From contig JAXRKP010000281.1 in NCBI GenBank assembly GCA_037039925.1, forward strand, positions 142,001 through 206,000: 64,000 nt of DNA. Direction: 5' to 3'. Positions 32,302-46,217 of the stretch are shown here, piece by piece. Position 1 is the first letter of the stretch. Each line of letters starts with the position of its first letter. Made by a program: the position numbers and the translations under genes. The notes beneath the pieces were generated by a model that worked only from the letters and a program-made list of their open reading frames with translations, was not told the DNA's origin and ran no database searches. The stretch comes from Doris montereyensis. Its lineage: Eukaryota; Mollusca; Gastropoda; Nudibranchia; Dorididae.

Positions 32302-33190
32302 ATGACAATAACTTAATAAGTGACAACTCCACCAATAAGGACAGAGCAAACATGTGACATTTTAGGTATAACCCTTCGAAAGACAACAAATGAGGAATAT
32401 CTACATACTTATACAGGCATCACACAGTGTGATGTCTAAAGGAAAAACAGAAAGGAGAAAGGAAGAGGGCGAGTAAAAACAGGCTGCATACTATGTGTAA
32501 AGAAAATATATAAGTGCCTAACACTACTAACAGTAAGAAAGGTGGCCCAAGAATAGTATGGCAAAGAAGATAATAAAAAAAATTATACATAGCGTTAGAG
32601 AATACAGTAGAGTATAGGCAGCTGAAATGAAATATCTAAGAAGAGTGGTAGGGAAAACTAAACGAGACAAAATCAGAAACACAACAATAAGAGATCAAAC
32701 CAAAGCAGATGGCATAAAAACTAAGATAGAAACAATTCAATTGAGATGGTTTGGGCATGTAAACAGAATGAATGACAGTTGAATAGCTAAATCAGTATAC
32801 AGTGCTAATGTCCAAGGTAAAAGACCAAAAGGCAAAGAAATTAAATTTTTTGGAAGGAAACAGAAAATGCCAGGACAGGGCATCCTGGAGAGAGATCATC
32901 TCGGGCATCTGAACCCATACACCGAAAGGTAGAATGGGAACTGATAAAGAAAGAAAGAAAGAAAACACCAAAGAGATGTGGCAATGCAAACTATCTAAAT
33001 AGCCGTAAATAACACAAATGAGACACAGTGGAGTGAAGTCAAAAGTCATAAACGACAATTAGTGACAACACCAATTTTAGATAGAACAAACACATGATGT
33101 TTCGGGTATAACCCTTTGTCCATATTTACATCATTTTATTATCTTTGTTACCCGGTATACTATTCTTGGGCCACCGTTCTTACTGCTACA
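32302..33190. repeat. Composite block with direct and inverted repeats around a LINE-B 3' end
   Basis: A 70-bp diverged direct repeat lies at about 32310-32385 and 33050-33118; both copies contain AGTGACAAC(T/A)CCA and GGTATAACCCTT. Between and beyond them is an inverted repeat of about 50 bp: 32531-32578 (CAGTAAGAAAGGTGGCCCAA and on) against about 33133-33186. Inside lies a LINE-B 3' fragment. GGTATAACCCTT-type sequence is common in invertebrate repeats, but I do not assign a class. Confidence 0.55.
32596..32961 (+). mobile_element. LINE-B 3' fragment with GAAA tail
   Basis: The plus strand reads [38 protein letters not shown] and [12 protein letters not shown], then the family 3' end GGTAGAATGGGAACTGATAA followed by AGAAAGAAAGAAAG. 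It is a 5'-truncated insertion. Confidence 0.85.
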
Positions 33191-33295
33191 TGCTTATAAC
33201 TTCATGGTACATGTATTGCAAAATCAGAACATGGAAGCATGTCTGTATGAATTAAACGGTCAATATAAATGAAATAATAGATATGGCAATCAGGG

Positions 33296-34015
33296 CAGTG
33301 GACAGGTGCTTGCACCTGTACAAGGATTAGGCAGTCCCGCCCTCCATGAGTCTCCTGCTGCCTTGCAGTTGCAGGACGGTCTTGGCTGACCAAAGGCTAA
33401 GGAATTAACCCTGACTGACAGAAAATAACAAAGTCTGGTAGGGGGCCTCAAGGTGGCACCCTCACCATCTACTCAGGGTACAGTGGGCTAATCATCTGCT
33501 TATCCAAAACCAACCAATTCAGAGAACTAAATGTGAGATAACCTGATTAATTTTTCGAAGACAATCCTGGAAACGAACACGGACCGTGATTTTTGGAACG
33601 TGGAATATGAAGACATTAAATGGAAAAGAGTTAGAATTACTATTATTAGCCGAAGCAATGGAAACATTCAAATTAGACATTTTGGCCATCACAGAAACAA
33701 AGAAAAAAGGATAAGGAATGGAAAATGTAGGACCAAATCATACTTTAAGTTTAATCTTCTCAGGAGTAGATGTGAAAGACAGCTAGAGCGGCAGTAGGCC
33801 TCCTATTGCATGATAAAAGGCATGAAAGGCTACTAGAAAGTTGGAAATTCATAAAGCCCACGGCTATTACTATTAGAGGTAAACATTAAACCAAAAGGAA
33901 GAGAAACTAAATTATTAAACTTATGATTATGGACCAAACGAAGACGACATCAAAGAAGAAAAATATATCTTCGAAAACAATTTACAAAAAGCTGCAGATC
34001 TCAAACCCAGGTTTT
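33296..34015 (+). mobile_element. LINE-B 5' fragment: 5' UTR and start of endonuclease
   Basis: 33296-33480 matches the 5' region of the 24.3-27.3 kb copy in the opposite direction (for example GTACAAGGATTAGGCAGTCC and GTAGGGGGCCT). Then come FGTWNMKTLNGKELEL, FKLDILAITETKKKG, ENVGPNHT and YGPNEDDIKEEKYIFENN. It is truncated at about 34015, where a different LINE starts on the other strand. Frames are broken. Confidence 0.8.
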
Positions 34016-34024
34016 TTATGGTTG

Positions 34025-34960
34025 GTGCCATGATGGCTTCTTTAAGTGCATTTGGAAAGACACCATCATGTAGGCAAGCATTATCAATGTCACATCTTTT
34101 ATTTTATCGTTTGACTCACTTGGATGTAGCGATAAGTAATTCTAAACAGCTCTTTTGTGTTTCCTCTATTTAGAAATATATTGTTCTTCTTCACATGTCT
34201 TCTCTTTGCCTTTGAAATCATTTTTATTAAATTTCCTTCTGAGATCTGTACATCGTTTTCAATCGCAAATTGAATTGGTTTTGACCCACTTTCTTTTAGT
34301 TTTACCACGCCGTTCTTATTTCATCATGCTGTGAATCTCGTCTGTATACCATTGACAATTAGTAGGCCTCATGGTTATACTCTATAGTATACATGTAGTA
34401 GTAGTAGTACTTGATTTACGGGATGTAAAGTCTAGAATATGTGTCAGTTCTTGATTGAATACGTTTACTTTATCCTCATGTTTGAATTTCTTTGATTTTA
34501 TCTTCCAAATTGCTTTCTTTAATTGATGTTTTAAAGATTTCATTTCAATGTCGTAAGTATCTGATCTTGCGGTACGTAATTTTCTTTCTCCTAGGGTTTG
34601 GTTTAAGTAATGATAGATGATACATCACACTAAGTGTGGTCTGAATTTTGTGGATCAGACACCACAAAGGAACCCATTGATTTCTCATCTTTGCACGCTA
34701 TGACGATGTCAAGAATGTGAATGTGAGTGTGACTACTGTGACCCGCAGTATGTGTTCTTTCATTTATAATACATGTACGCTGTTTCAAAATCAAAGTGTA
34801 CTGCAGATCCATGAATTGGTTGGCGTTGTCACATGGATAATTTACATGAATGTCAAAGTTTCCTGTTACAATCAACTTACCAGGTGTCAGACATTTTTTC
34901 AAGAGGTAATCCTCAAACTAAACAAAAAAGGCTTCAAAACTAGAGTAACTGTTGGTATTT
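34025..34960 (-). mobile_element. CR1/Jockey-type LINE fragment: endonuclease to start of reverse transcriptase
   Basis: The minus-strand frame 34902-34630 reads KLIVTGNFDIHVNYPCDNAN, QFMDLQYTL, THTAGHSSHTHIHILDIVIA and SFVVSDPQNSDH, the endonuclease GDFNIH, LDL and SDH motifs. The linker follows (34308-34099, KMISKAKRRHVKK). Near 34060 the start of the reverse transcriptase reads LHDGVFPNALKEAIMAPT. The element ends there. Frames are broken. Confidence 0.75.
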
Positions 34961-35754
34961 AAATATTAGTGTATTGTTATTAGTGCTTGGAGTTTGATGT
35001 CTATAGATAAGACACTATTTTGAAAAAAATCGCTTTTGTGACTGAGCAAAATTTTTATATATATATTCAAATGATGTCTTCTCTTATTTTCACCATTTCA
35101 ATCATTGAAATTGAAAGAAGAAAAATAAGAAGAAGAAATATATAAATGTAAATATATTACTATTATAATTTAATTAAGCAGCTTGATGCATCTTCAAGGT
35201 ATTGAGACCCATAGTCATAGAGTTGGAACTTTCAGCAGAACAGTTTAAAAAAAATATTTTACTTTATCAATTTTTTCTATTGCTGCTCCCCAACTAAATG
35301 GCCCGTTGGTCTGTGTTATGATTACAGATTTAGCCGTCACACTACACAAGACTGTTAATGTTAATTTAAATAATATAGTAAAGCCATAGATAGAGCTAGA
35401 GCGTACCAGAGTCTCTAAAGCATGAAGTGGAACAGGTGATAGTGATAGCGATACTGAATTACTACATACAAGTAGAACCTACCAGCAGGATCCATTTAGT
35501 TTACAATCAAAGAAACAAACAAATAAACCAAAACAAACAAAAAAAGATTGTGATGATTTTGGTAGTGGATACTGCATTCATTTGCACAAGGGTAGAGCGG
35601 GTAGATGTAATGCATATCAATTGTCTTTCCCCTGTTGACCTAGCAACACAGCGCTGTCATATAATATTAGTGTCAAGAATCACCTCCAGGACCTCACGAT
35701 GCCAAGTCTAGCAGCCTAATCTGTAATCACTAGGTAGACTAACGGCAACAGGGT
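34961..35754. other. Non-coding, nothing recognised
   Basis: AT-rich stretch. The 94-codon plus-strand frame at 35427-35711 has no family features and is not called. Confidence 0.5.
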
Positions 35755-36107
35755 GTAGTCATTTTGATTGGATTTGATTTATCCGCATCGACAACTAAGA
35801 TGATCTGGGGGGGTGTGTGTGTGTGTGTGTGTGCGTGTGTGTTTTGGTTGAACTTTTAATCTTGCCCGGACTGCCTTGTTGTAAACAGCCAAGGGATCTT
35901 TAACGTGCAGTGTTGTGACTTCCTTCTTATCAATCATCCGTCTCTGATGGGACTAGGTGTCGATCCACCTATCTGGACTAGGGGGTAGATTTTATTCCAA
36001 AAAAAAAAAACTAAGAGAAAATGTTTTAACTGTCGTCGGGGCTTGAACCCACGACCTTTGGGTTGAGTGAGAGGCTGACATTTTGCCTCTGGATTACCGA
36101 GTCCCCC
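35755..36107 (-). mobile_element. tRNA-derived SINE
   Basis: The minus-strand head (about 36106-36039) has an A-box-like GGTAATCCAGAGG, and TCGTGGGTTCAAGCCCCGAC containing a B box. The body shares CCGTCTCTGATGGGACTAGG with the SINE at 11190-11415, and also has GGATCTTTAACGTGCAGTG. A GT run (35818-35840) lies within it. Confidence 0.72.
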
Positions 36108-36204
36108 TGGTCTTAGTGAAATTATGATTTATTCTCATGACCTTTTACTATTACCAGTTGCCTACCATTTGGGCATAATTACTGGTACATACAAACATAC
36201 ATAA

Positions 36205-36262
36205 TGTGAAATCCAACAACAATACACAAGTAATCATGAATCTAATATGTACATTTATTAGT
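36205..36262 (-). terminator. Candidate poly(A) site for the SMUG1-type gene
   Basis: On the minus strand AATAAA (36254-36259) is followed about 25 bases later by the GT-rich stretch CTTGTGTATTGTTGTTGG (about 36211-36230), the normal arrangement of a poly(A) signal and downstream element. The strand bias of the DNA also changes close to this point. Short signals of this kind occur by chance in AT-rich DNA. Confidence 0.4.
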
Positions 36263-39200
36263 CCACAACATTCATTGTCATCAATTTAAAAACAAAGAAA
36301 AGAAAAATAAGTACACTATTATTATTATATTGTCCAGGGCTGATTGGAACAAGAATAAATGGTTAAATTAATTTTTTTTATATTGTCTTTTTTTTCCTTT
36401 TCACTTTTAACAAATTTTCTCCAAAATGTACGGGGTCAGGGGCATAAACATTTAGGAATTATCGTTCAGAAATGATAACGCTGGAAGAAGCCATGAGGGG
36501 ATGATCAAGTTAAATCTGCTACACAAATAACACACCAAGAAGAAAGAAATGAACAAAACCCCAAAAAAACAACAAAAAATTCTAACGTGAACACATTGTG
36601 TAACAAACCTTAAAATCATTTTTTTTAAAATCATACTCAATACTACCAGATTTTTAAAGAAACAAAACAGTACTGATGCATGCAATGAAAAAACAGGTGA
36701 AAGTAAAAAAAAGGTTTTGATAAGAGCATGAATGCAAAAATTTGCGCACTCATTATCTAATATAACTCATGTATAATATATGTATAATACCACATTCATT
36801 TTACATTATATATATATTATATATATACGTTTTTGTATAGTTGGCAGTTTTCTTTAAAGAAAAATTAATTTTGACTTGAGGTGAGAATCTGAACCAATAG
36901 TGATAGGAAAAAAGCTCACATTACTAACAAAAAAGACAAAAGTAAATTACTGTATCCAAATAAAGTATGTTACGTCAGCATCAATAGGTAAAACAATACA
37001 AGTGGTCTAACTTGCTCATCCCCTTTACTTGAGGCAAACTCTTCCTTACTCTTATTCTTGTTGCAACATGGAAACTTTTTTCAGAACGGAAAGGTCAAAA
37101 ACAAGGGAAAAAAAAACACAAGGAAATCTGGTAGTGTCTTTGTGACACATCCAGTTGAGAGGGCTTTCTTGGGAACATATCAACTGGAAGACTTATGTAT
37201 ACAAATCAATAAAAAATAAAAAAGGACAAAACAAGTTGATAGACCTATAAGTAAAAAGAAAAAAAAAATGGAAGAAAGAAAAAAGACAATACAGAAAATG
37301 GAGACACTACAGAATGTACTAATACTAGTACTCTATATAAAAAATTTAAGGAGAGGATAGTAATAATGTGTTTGAGTTTGAGTGACAGGATCAGAGTTGT
37401 TTTTCATCATGAGGGTTTTGCATTTTTCTATGAGTTTTTTGTTCCTATTCATTTTCTAAATTATAATTGGAAATGTAACATAGGTAAGATATGTTCAAAA
37501 AGAGACCTTGACTTGATTAAATTTGACAACTGTAGAGGTCAAGGTTGAGGAAGCAGGAATCTTGATGCAACTAAAATTGTTATGAAAAGCAAAACACGAT
37601 GACCATGACATGACATTAATGAATGACTGACAATTCAAGTAATGTACACACATATATATGATGTATATCAATTAAAACAAAACAAATTTTTTGGGCAGAC
37701 GTGATGATACATATGTCGGGAGCTAGGGAGGAGTGTGTTCTGATAAAACTCAAATATCAGTCATCAACAATTTTGTGAAAAGTTAACTTGATTGGGCAAA
37801 CATTCGATGGAGCCAAAGACAACATCATGATGATGATTAAAACTAAAACGAAGATGAGAAGACATGCCTATGTAGAAACACCACAGTCATCAACCAGCAT
37901 TGGAGTATTGGCGGTGTTGAGAATGACAGCAAATGAAGACAGAAAAATTAATTTGCACAGATCATTAAAGAAAAACATTTAAACTATACCATACAAGTAC
38001 AAGAGAAGCACATAAAACGTTGAAAGATTTCATTTCTTTGGTCCTGTGGCATAAATTAATATGAAGATTAGTAAGGAAGGACTGTACCAGTGTGAGAATG
38101 GTATTGCTATTAATTTTAACTAATTACATACTACTAACTTGGAATACCAATGATGCATCGAGCTTCACCCTAAACTTGGGCAACAATCTCATGGCTGATG
38201 TGATTTTCTCGTTTGTTTTCCTTCTTAAATTTCAGACAAAAGCCTGTGGGCCTTACACTGTATGAGTCACAATTTATTCAGACTTTCGAAGGTTATGGAT
38301 TGAAAATGTAATGACTGACTTTTTTTTTGTAATAGCAGCCTTTATGCAATAAGCAAATCTCATACTCACAGTAATTCAGTCCTTCTTTACAGGAGATTTA
38401 AGTAGGTGAAATAGATGAATGCTGCCTCAGTATCTGATACATGTTGTCAGTCTTAGAGGTCTAGATGCTGGCACAAACCATATAGTCGCTTAGACCAAAC
38501 TCTTATTTCCGCATGACGTACACTCAAATTATGTAGATCTACATAGACATTTATGACATTACACATGACACACACATCTTTTTAAAACAACATACTTCAA
38601 AGGAAATTATTAATTGTTTTTTCTCTTCCCTTAAGACTTGTTTTTAAAATAGGAAATAGAGCTTACAGATAGACACAAATTTGAGTTTTAGGTGGGAAAT
38701 AGAAAGAGGAAATATGGAAAACACATAATGTACAAAATAATAAATCTAAATGCAATTTACATAAAAGATTTACTGATGTTGGGAAACATTGGTAAAAGAA
38801 AAACAAGTCAATTATTGAACCAGAAGTTCCTGATATGATTTGAGAATCTGTTGTACGATACAGAAATAAGTTCAAGATTATATAATATGGTCTAGACTTG
38901 GGGATTGGGGACTGGACATGGGATAAATGTTCCTATTCAAGTGAAATACCATAAAGTGACAAAACAGATGTGAATGAAGACTCCAGCAGTATCAGTTTTA
39001 GGAGATGAGTGATGAGGAACATCTCTTGACATCCTATTTCCTGCATTACACCTTTTTCTCATTCACTGATAAAATGTGCATATCAATACCTGGGAAAACC
39101 AAATCTGCTGTCCAAAATTCAATCTCCAAATCAAATATGATAATGGATTTTCTTTGTCAAAAATCCTAGCAAAACTATACATATCTTTTCAGGTTGAGAT

Positions 39201-42200
39201 ATTTTGAGAAAGGGAATAGAGTTAAAAATCAGTTCAATAAATATAAAAAAAGCTCTATTGTTATCTCATGTTTGCAATAAAGAAACTGTATACGCTTGTC
39301 CATAGTCCACGTGAATACTTTATTCTACTAAAATTCGTTTTTGTCCCGTCACTTAAAACTAAAAGACAACGGATGCTGATTATTATAAGTATAAGTGAAG
39401 CAAAGAACGCCATGCTTAAATATTATATGGACCCTAAAGGAGTAAAAATAAAAGCATGAGCTCAAGAAATGGTCAGAGTTAGAGATAGTGACACAAAGAT
39501 TGTGACAGGAATGGTATGATAAGAGAGCTTTAACATGCATATGCATGTGTTAGTTTATGACTATTGTCTATTGTGAAGCAGAAAGAGAATGAAGACAGAT
39601 ATTTTAAGAAAAACAATATCAGAAGCAAAATGACATACACAATGTACTGGTTTTCAGTAAATATACATAACATAGTATAAAAGTACATTTTTACGCTTAC
39701 AGAACTCAAAAAAAAAAAAAAAAAAAAAAGACAGACAAAATGGTGATGAGTAATGCTGAAATACTGGATTTCCTTTTCAAATAGACAATTTGGTTGCATG
39801 TCTCTGGAAAGGGGATAAACATATGGTACTTAAGTACAAAAATAATGATTTGTAGAGAATTGTATTGCTGACAAGAGGAAAGATTTTGCATAATAAGATG
39901 GTATAACAGAACACAACAATTTGTCCACAAATGAATGACCTTGTCATATTTAGGATTGTAGCTCAACAAAACAATGCTTTTACAATAAATATGAAGAAGA
40001 AAACTGTACTGCATCATCACCTCTCAGCCTGAGTTTTACTTTTTATCTCAATCAACGAAAAGAGACAAGCCAGAAAAAGAAAGGATAAAACACCCCCCAA
40101 CAAAACAAATCTTACATGACCACATTTACTAGGACGGTAAGTTTAAAATCATTCAAGTTCAAGGAACTTTGTAGCAACATTTGATTAGATATATAATTAA
40201 ATAAGCAATGCTACTGAGATTTTATTAAATAGTACAGTACCAGTATACATAAACGACAAAAAAGAAATGTGAAAGGAAAGCTTGTTACCAGCGCAATCTG
40301 TTAAGTAACTCAAAATAACCACTGACAAGAAATCAAATTTGCAAGTGAAATGAATGGAAAGAGGGAAGGTTTTTAGTTGCTTGGGGCAAAAAGCAAACTC
40401 AGAAGTACAAAAACACCACTAGACAGAAAACAGTCTATTACATGAATGAGTCTAAGTAAAAACCATCAACCATCAAAATAAAATATTCAATGGAAGTATG
40501 ACTCAAATTCTCACATTCAAAAACTCTACTAATGACTAATGTAAGCAGAGACTTCTGTTTTCTGAAGAGTGTTTCTAGAAGCACTATGTCTTTTGTCTTT
40601 TTAACTCGACATTTGAAGGATGTAGGTATGGAAATCATTGTTTTTCTCTTTATATATAACAAAACTAGCCTATTCTGAAGTGAAACGGTTGTTTTAGAAC
40701 TTTCCTTTTCGTATCCCCCTGAGGATTCTCTTTTTGCATAGTGACATTGTGAAAAAAACCCTCATACTAAGTTGCGTTTGTGCTATATTTTAATCAATAA
40801 ATATAGGGTAGCCTTACTTTTGTACCTGTCCTTAATTAGTTGAATAAAGTATAACTTGACTAAAGATAAAAATAAATAAAAACATGCAACAATTCCTCTC
40901 CAAAATTTGCTCTGGATAAACACTTCTTTAGTAGTAACTAAGCTTGGGATAGTCTCTCCATGAAGAAATAAACAATCTTTTGATAAAAAATCAGTGTCAT
41001 AAATGCTGCTTCCAATGGATCATTTACTTCAATGCCTTCCATCATTTGACCTTGCCTCAGCTTTCTTAGTGTAGAGTAACATGTTTAGAGAAAAAAAAAG
41101 TGTCATGAAAAATGAGAGTTTAGCGTATGCGTACAAATCATGTCCCGGTACAAATTACAAATATTAAAAAAAAACCATGAGCTAGCATTTGCGAAGGGTG
41201 GTTCATAGCACACCACATGTTTCGAAGTAAGCCATCTGCTTAAAACTTTCATCAAAGATGCAAATAAAATAAAAAGAACTTCAGCAACTGCTGGTAAAAC
41301 ACAGAAATTTATGGGGTTATAAGGAGGAATATTTTTTTTGCCAATGATCAAACCTTAACAAGTACAACCCTAAAAACTCAACAAGCGAAAATATGAAAAG
41401 ACATAATAGGAGATGAAGGAGGATGGAAAGATCTTTCAACTTTAATTAAAATTAAAACGCATATTTTTCACTTTTCTCATAATTTACCAACCTAAAATTC
41501 TGTATACCCTAATAATTTTGAAACAATCGTACTGTTCACAAACAACCAAGCTTCCTTGTTACAATTACAATGGTTTGAGCCAAAATAGTGTTACATGAAT
41601 TAGGAGACAAAAAAAGAAAAAGAAGGATGCATTTTGAAGAACCTCTCACAGTTAACTTAACAATAACTTTACATTCATAGATTCATATTATATGTTTCTT
41701 TGCTTGGTGCCACATGAATAAGTATTATTAGTACTGTTAGTGTTGGATGTTGGTATTTTATTAATTTCTTTTTGTTTTTATTTATTTCTTAAGTCTTTTT
41801 GTTGTTTTTATTTGAACTCAATATTACTATCATTACTGCCATAAAAGGAGGTTAAATGTGCGCTGGTTACACAAGTCACACACCCTAAGTACATAGACTC
41901 TTTATCTTTTGATAAAAAATTTCAAATTTATAACAAAGTCTTGATTGGATGACACTAAGCATGTGACTACTAACATACAATGATGATGCATTCTCCTTTA
42001 CTGTAACTGTAAAGCTATGCAATGAAACAAAATTTTAAATAAAGAATATTAAGATTGACACTGCCGCAATTCTATCTGGAACATGTCACTTTCAAAGCAT
42101 TTACTTATTCAGTACAGTGCATTTTGCCTCTTTTGAGCATCAAAAAATCAGCCATGGTCGGAAATTCAATACAACATAAGCATTTTAAGCACTTTGTGAA

Positions 42201-45115
42201 TTAAATGATGATTCCACACCTACATTAATCAGGTAAAAGTTGGGCATAAAAAAGGATTTAAAATGAAAACTACCAAACCTCACAGTGTGAAGTTTCATTT
42301 ATATGTCCCCCATAGGAGGATTAAAGCATTCAAATGCAGGTGGTAGATTTTAGCATTACATTATACCAATTGTGTGACAACATGGTCACATGTGTATGGA
42401 TTTACTCGATATTTCAACATGGAATAATTGAATTATTCTAATTGTCCTAGGTTACAGTTACAGTAATTTTCTCATCATCTGTGTATGTATCATAATGTAA
42501 TTATGTATTCGCATTTAAGTATGAAAATGTAAGAGGAAGACCTAAGGGAGGAAAAAATTATTTTAAAAATGACTATCAGTATATCACTTTAGGCTTAGTA
42601 TTTCATTGAATGAATCTCATGATTGTCATTTTGTCAAACAACTGACAGAAATCAATAGCATTATGATGACAATTTTTTTTATATCAACATCAAATAAAAA
42701 TATAGGTGTTGTTGCCTTCAAGGAGAAATTCATGTATCAAAAAAAGTATGCAGAAGCATAAATATTACTACCCGAGTACAAAGCCAAAACTATCTGAAAC
42801 TGACGGAGTTGAAAAATAGTTGAGAGCCTCTCGATATTCTATTCTATGACGTTTCAAGGTATTATCCTACTCTTTGCTAGGTTTAAGTGAGTTGCTTTTC
42901 ATTTTTTTAAATTGACCAAAAGCAAAACTTAAACTTCAACGTGAATATATCAAAATTTAGTTTTTGGCCCCTTGTTTTTTGCCAACTTCTCTCGCGTTTT
43001 CAACTGACTTATGTGAAATTTGGTAGACTTTACTTTCAATGTATAAAATAAAAGTGTACCTGCGTAAGATGCTATTCTTTCTAGTCTACAACATAGTAAC
43101 GAAATATGGTAGATACCACTGGAAGTGGAATGCTCTATTCAAGTTCAAGTTCTTTCTAACCATGTGTGTTGCGATAGGGAATGTGTAATACTAATACAAT
43201 GTGCCCTCATACTCTTATATAGTAAACTAGGCAGGGTAATCAGAGGGCAAAACCAGTGGTGATGGAGGAAAAAACTAGCTGGGGAACACCCGCACTCTTT
43301 CGTTGCCTAATGAATCATACTGATAGTCGGCTTTGATTGGGAGTATCAGATTATCCTCAACCCCCCCCCCCCCCGATGTCAAAGTTAAGGCTTTTTAGCT
43401 TTTAGACACTCCATAGAGTGGCTAACATCATAAAATCAGAAGAAATAAAACCACACAAGCACACCTCTAAAATGCCCATTCAATTTTGCATTAGAATGTA
43501 GTATCATCAAATTTTGACTTTCTGAGTTAACGCACACAAGTACTCTGTTTAACTTTAATGCTTCCTCAACCAAAACCTGGCATGGCCTTCTAGTACATAT
43601 AGTTACCCAGACTGAACGAGCTGTGTGTATGTCGTCGATTCAGTGTGAAGAGATAAATTATCCATTGCTAACACCTAAGGCTTTGGTTAACCTATTCTCA
43701 TGTATTTATTGTTCAAGAAAAAGAAACATTTACCCTCCCGTTCAAAAGACTGTTAGTTAGTTATTTGTGTGGTAAAACATTCATGAAATCGTATCATTGT
43801 ATATACATAATATATGTGATACTTCTAATGGAAACTTGAAGTGATACTGTTGCAGTATATATATAAATATCTTGTGAGCAAAACCACTGTCATACTAAAT
43901 ACAAGTTACTGTATCTACATCTATGTCAAATTTAAGTACCGAAATGAGATTCCTCCTTATACGTATGTATATATACTTTCAAGAATAGAGAATCATAGAA
44001 ATGAGAACTAATAGTAATATACAGCTTATCCTTTAACACTGCCTTCATTGATAATATCATATGTATGAGTTGACTGATAGTTAATAGCAACCGCATTAAA
44101 ATTTACACTACTTTCCTACTCTTCATCTCTTGAAAAATAAAACAAAAATCTGTCCACAAAGGATAAGATTAAGAGTGGTACACTCAATGCAATCAGTAAA
44201 GAAGACAATACCAGATCATGAAAGATTTCAAATTCAGCTGAATAAGTGAAATGGAAGTCATTCATCATACGTACATACAAAGACAAGACTCAATCACTTG
44301 AATAAGTGGGACAACAGATCTTGTTTTAACCCACTAGACCATAAGAAAATTATTTGAAGTAGTTAAACGTTTCACAAGCATGGAATTGCAAAGCGACAGC
44401 TTCGAGACAGAAAGTAAATAAGTGTAAATACATTATAAAAATGTAATTGTAACCAATTCTTTTGAAGTATCAAAAGTTGACTGTATTCCATTATACACAT
44501 GAGATTCAAAACAAGATATAAACTACAATGTAATTTTCAATAAAATAAAATATTTAAAATATTAACAAAACAAATTCACCTCAAACTTATCCTTTTCAGA
44601 ATGCACATGAAGTCAAATGACTAGAGCAACAGCCCATCATTAATTAAATAAATTGATTATCATTATTTATATCACAAGCCCCCCCCCCCCCCCCCCCATC
44701 GTCACACACACATGAAAACCCCCAACAAAAATAAAACATGAAACAAAAATACAAAGAAATAAAAAATAAAAACACAACAAAATAAAACACAACAAAAACG
44801 AACTAAATGATTCAAAATAAAAAGTCTACAAAAAACCATGTACTGCATGAACATGACAATATAATGTGTGAAATAGACCCTGTAAGACTAAGGGATGGGT
44901 GAATAAGTCAGGAAAGTCTTCTTTCACTTACTTTGAGAGCACATTATATGATACAGATGACATATCATATACAAGACAATTAGTAATTAGGTGTATATTT
45001 AATTGGAAATTCGTCATGTTTACAGTTTAGAACAAGTTATCTTTCTGTTACGTATCTAAGGCCAATACATCATGATTGACAAAAAAAAAAAAAGATAACA
45101 CCAAGGCCATTGTTG

Positions 45116-45219
<104 letters not shown>

Positions 45220-45643
45220 TGCCAAAATGGCTAACTTTAAAGACAAAAGGTCACAATGTTACCAATACCATGATAACCCCTTGTCTAAGACTACTAGCCT
45301 CCAATGTATGGTAATACAGAAGTTGAAATAAAAAAGATAGGTTTGATTTACGATTATATCTCTAAATCAATGCATTGGAATGATGATTTTGTGAACAAAT
45401 CTAACAGCTAGATCTGTAAATGTCTGTATACAAATATTCTACATCATAAAATCCTTCTAACATATCAGCTTTGCAAGACAAAAACAAGGGGAAGCATGGT
45501 CTTAATGCTTACTGCATTCATGATAGTCAGTATGCATTAAAGTAAGCACGATGTGATGATAAGTTTCTTAAATTACTAAAAATGACGTGGTCAGTTATTC
45601 AGACGAAATTAAAGTACAAAAACCCCCAACAAAACAACCAAAG

Positions 45644-45897
45644 CATGGGTGCCAGCACCCAAGGTCACTGAAACCTGAACTTAAAATTTTCAATGTTGCC
45701 AAACCTGAAAATGCTCCCAATCGCGCAACATAGGCATACCTCGCACCTATTGTACAATGTAATTGTATTGATGTCTATGAAAAGAGAAGGAAAAGAAAAG
45801 ATTTTGACTATTTGAGAACATCGCCAAATCGGAGATTTTTTTGGACAGAATTTGTTAGAACAGAATTCCGGTTTAAGCCGGAATAGCGGCACCCATG
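45644..45897. mobile_element. Small inverted-repeat element (MITE-like), tentative
   Basis: The left end CATGGGTGCC and right end GGCACCCATG are inverted copies about 250 bp apart. The pairing is short (10 perfect bases with partial extension) and no target duplication is clear. Confidence 0.35.
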
Positions 45898-46217
45898 AAC
45901 CAAAGTTATTTTGAGCTAAATTCTCTTTCTGCTTCCTTTAAAGAAACTCAACAAAGCATAATCTATGTTTCCACAATGATACTTGATGTGAATTGTGATG
46001 TATATAAATAAGACAGTTAAATCTTAAAAGGTTCTTTAAAATTATGAATTGATACGGCAATATTTAAAGTAAAGACAGTTGTTGCTTCATAACACATCAG
46101 TCCTTCCTTCACTAAATTTAAATATTGTATCCTTACTATCATTCTCTCATGTGGTATTTTTAACTAATTGAGTTTACAAAATCTACTTCCAGATTAAACA
46201 TGCAACAAGAAAGTAGT

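Noticed and set aside
36039..36107. A tRNA-like segment with A and B boxes on the minus strand
   Set aside because: It lacks a clean cloverleaf and is joined to a SINE body shared with 11.2-11.4 kb, so it is a SINE head.
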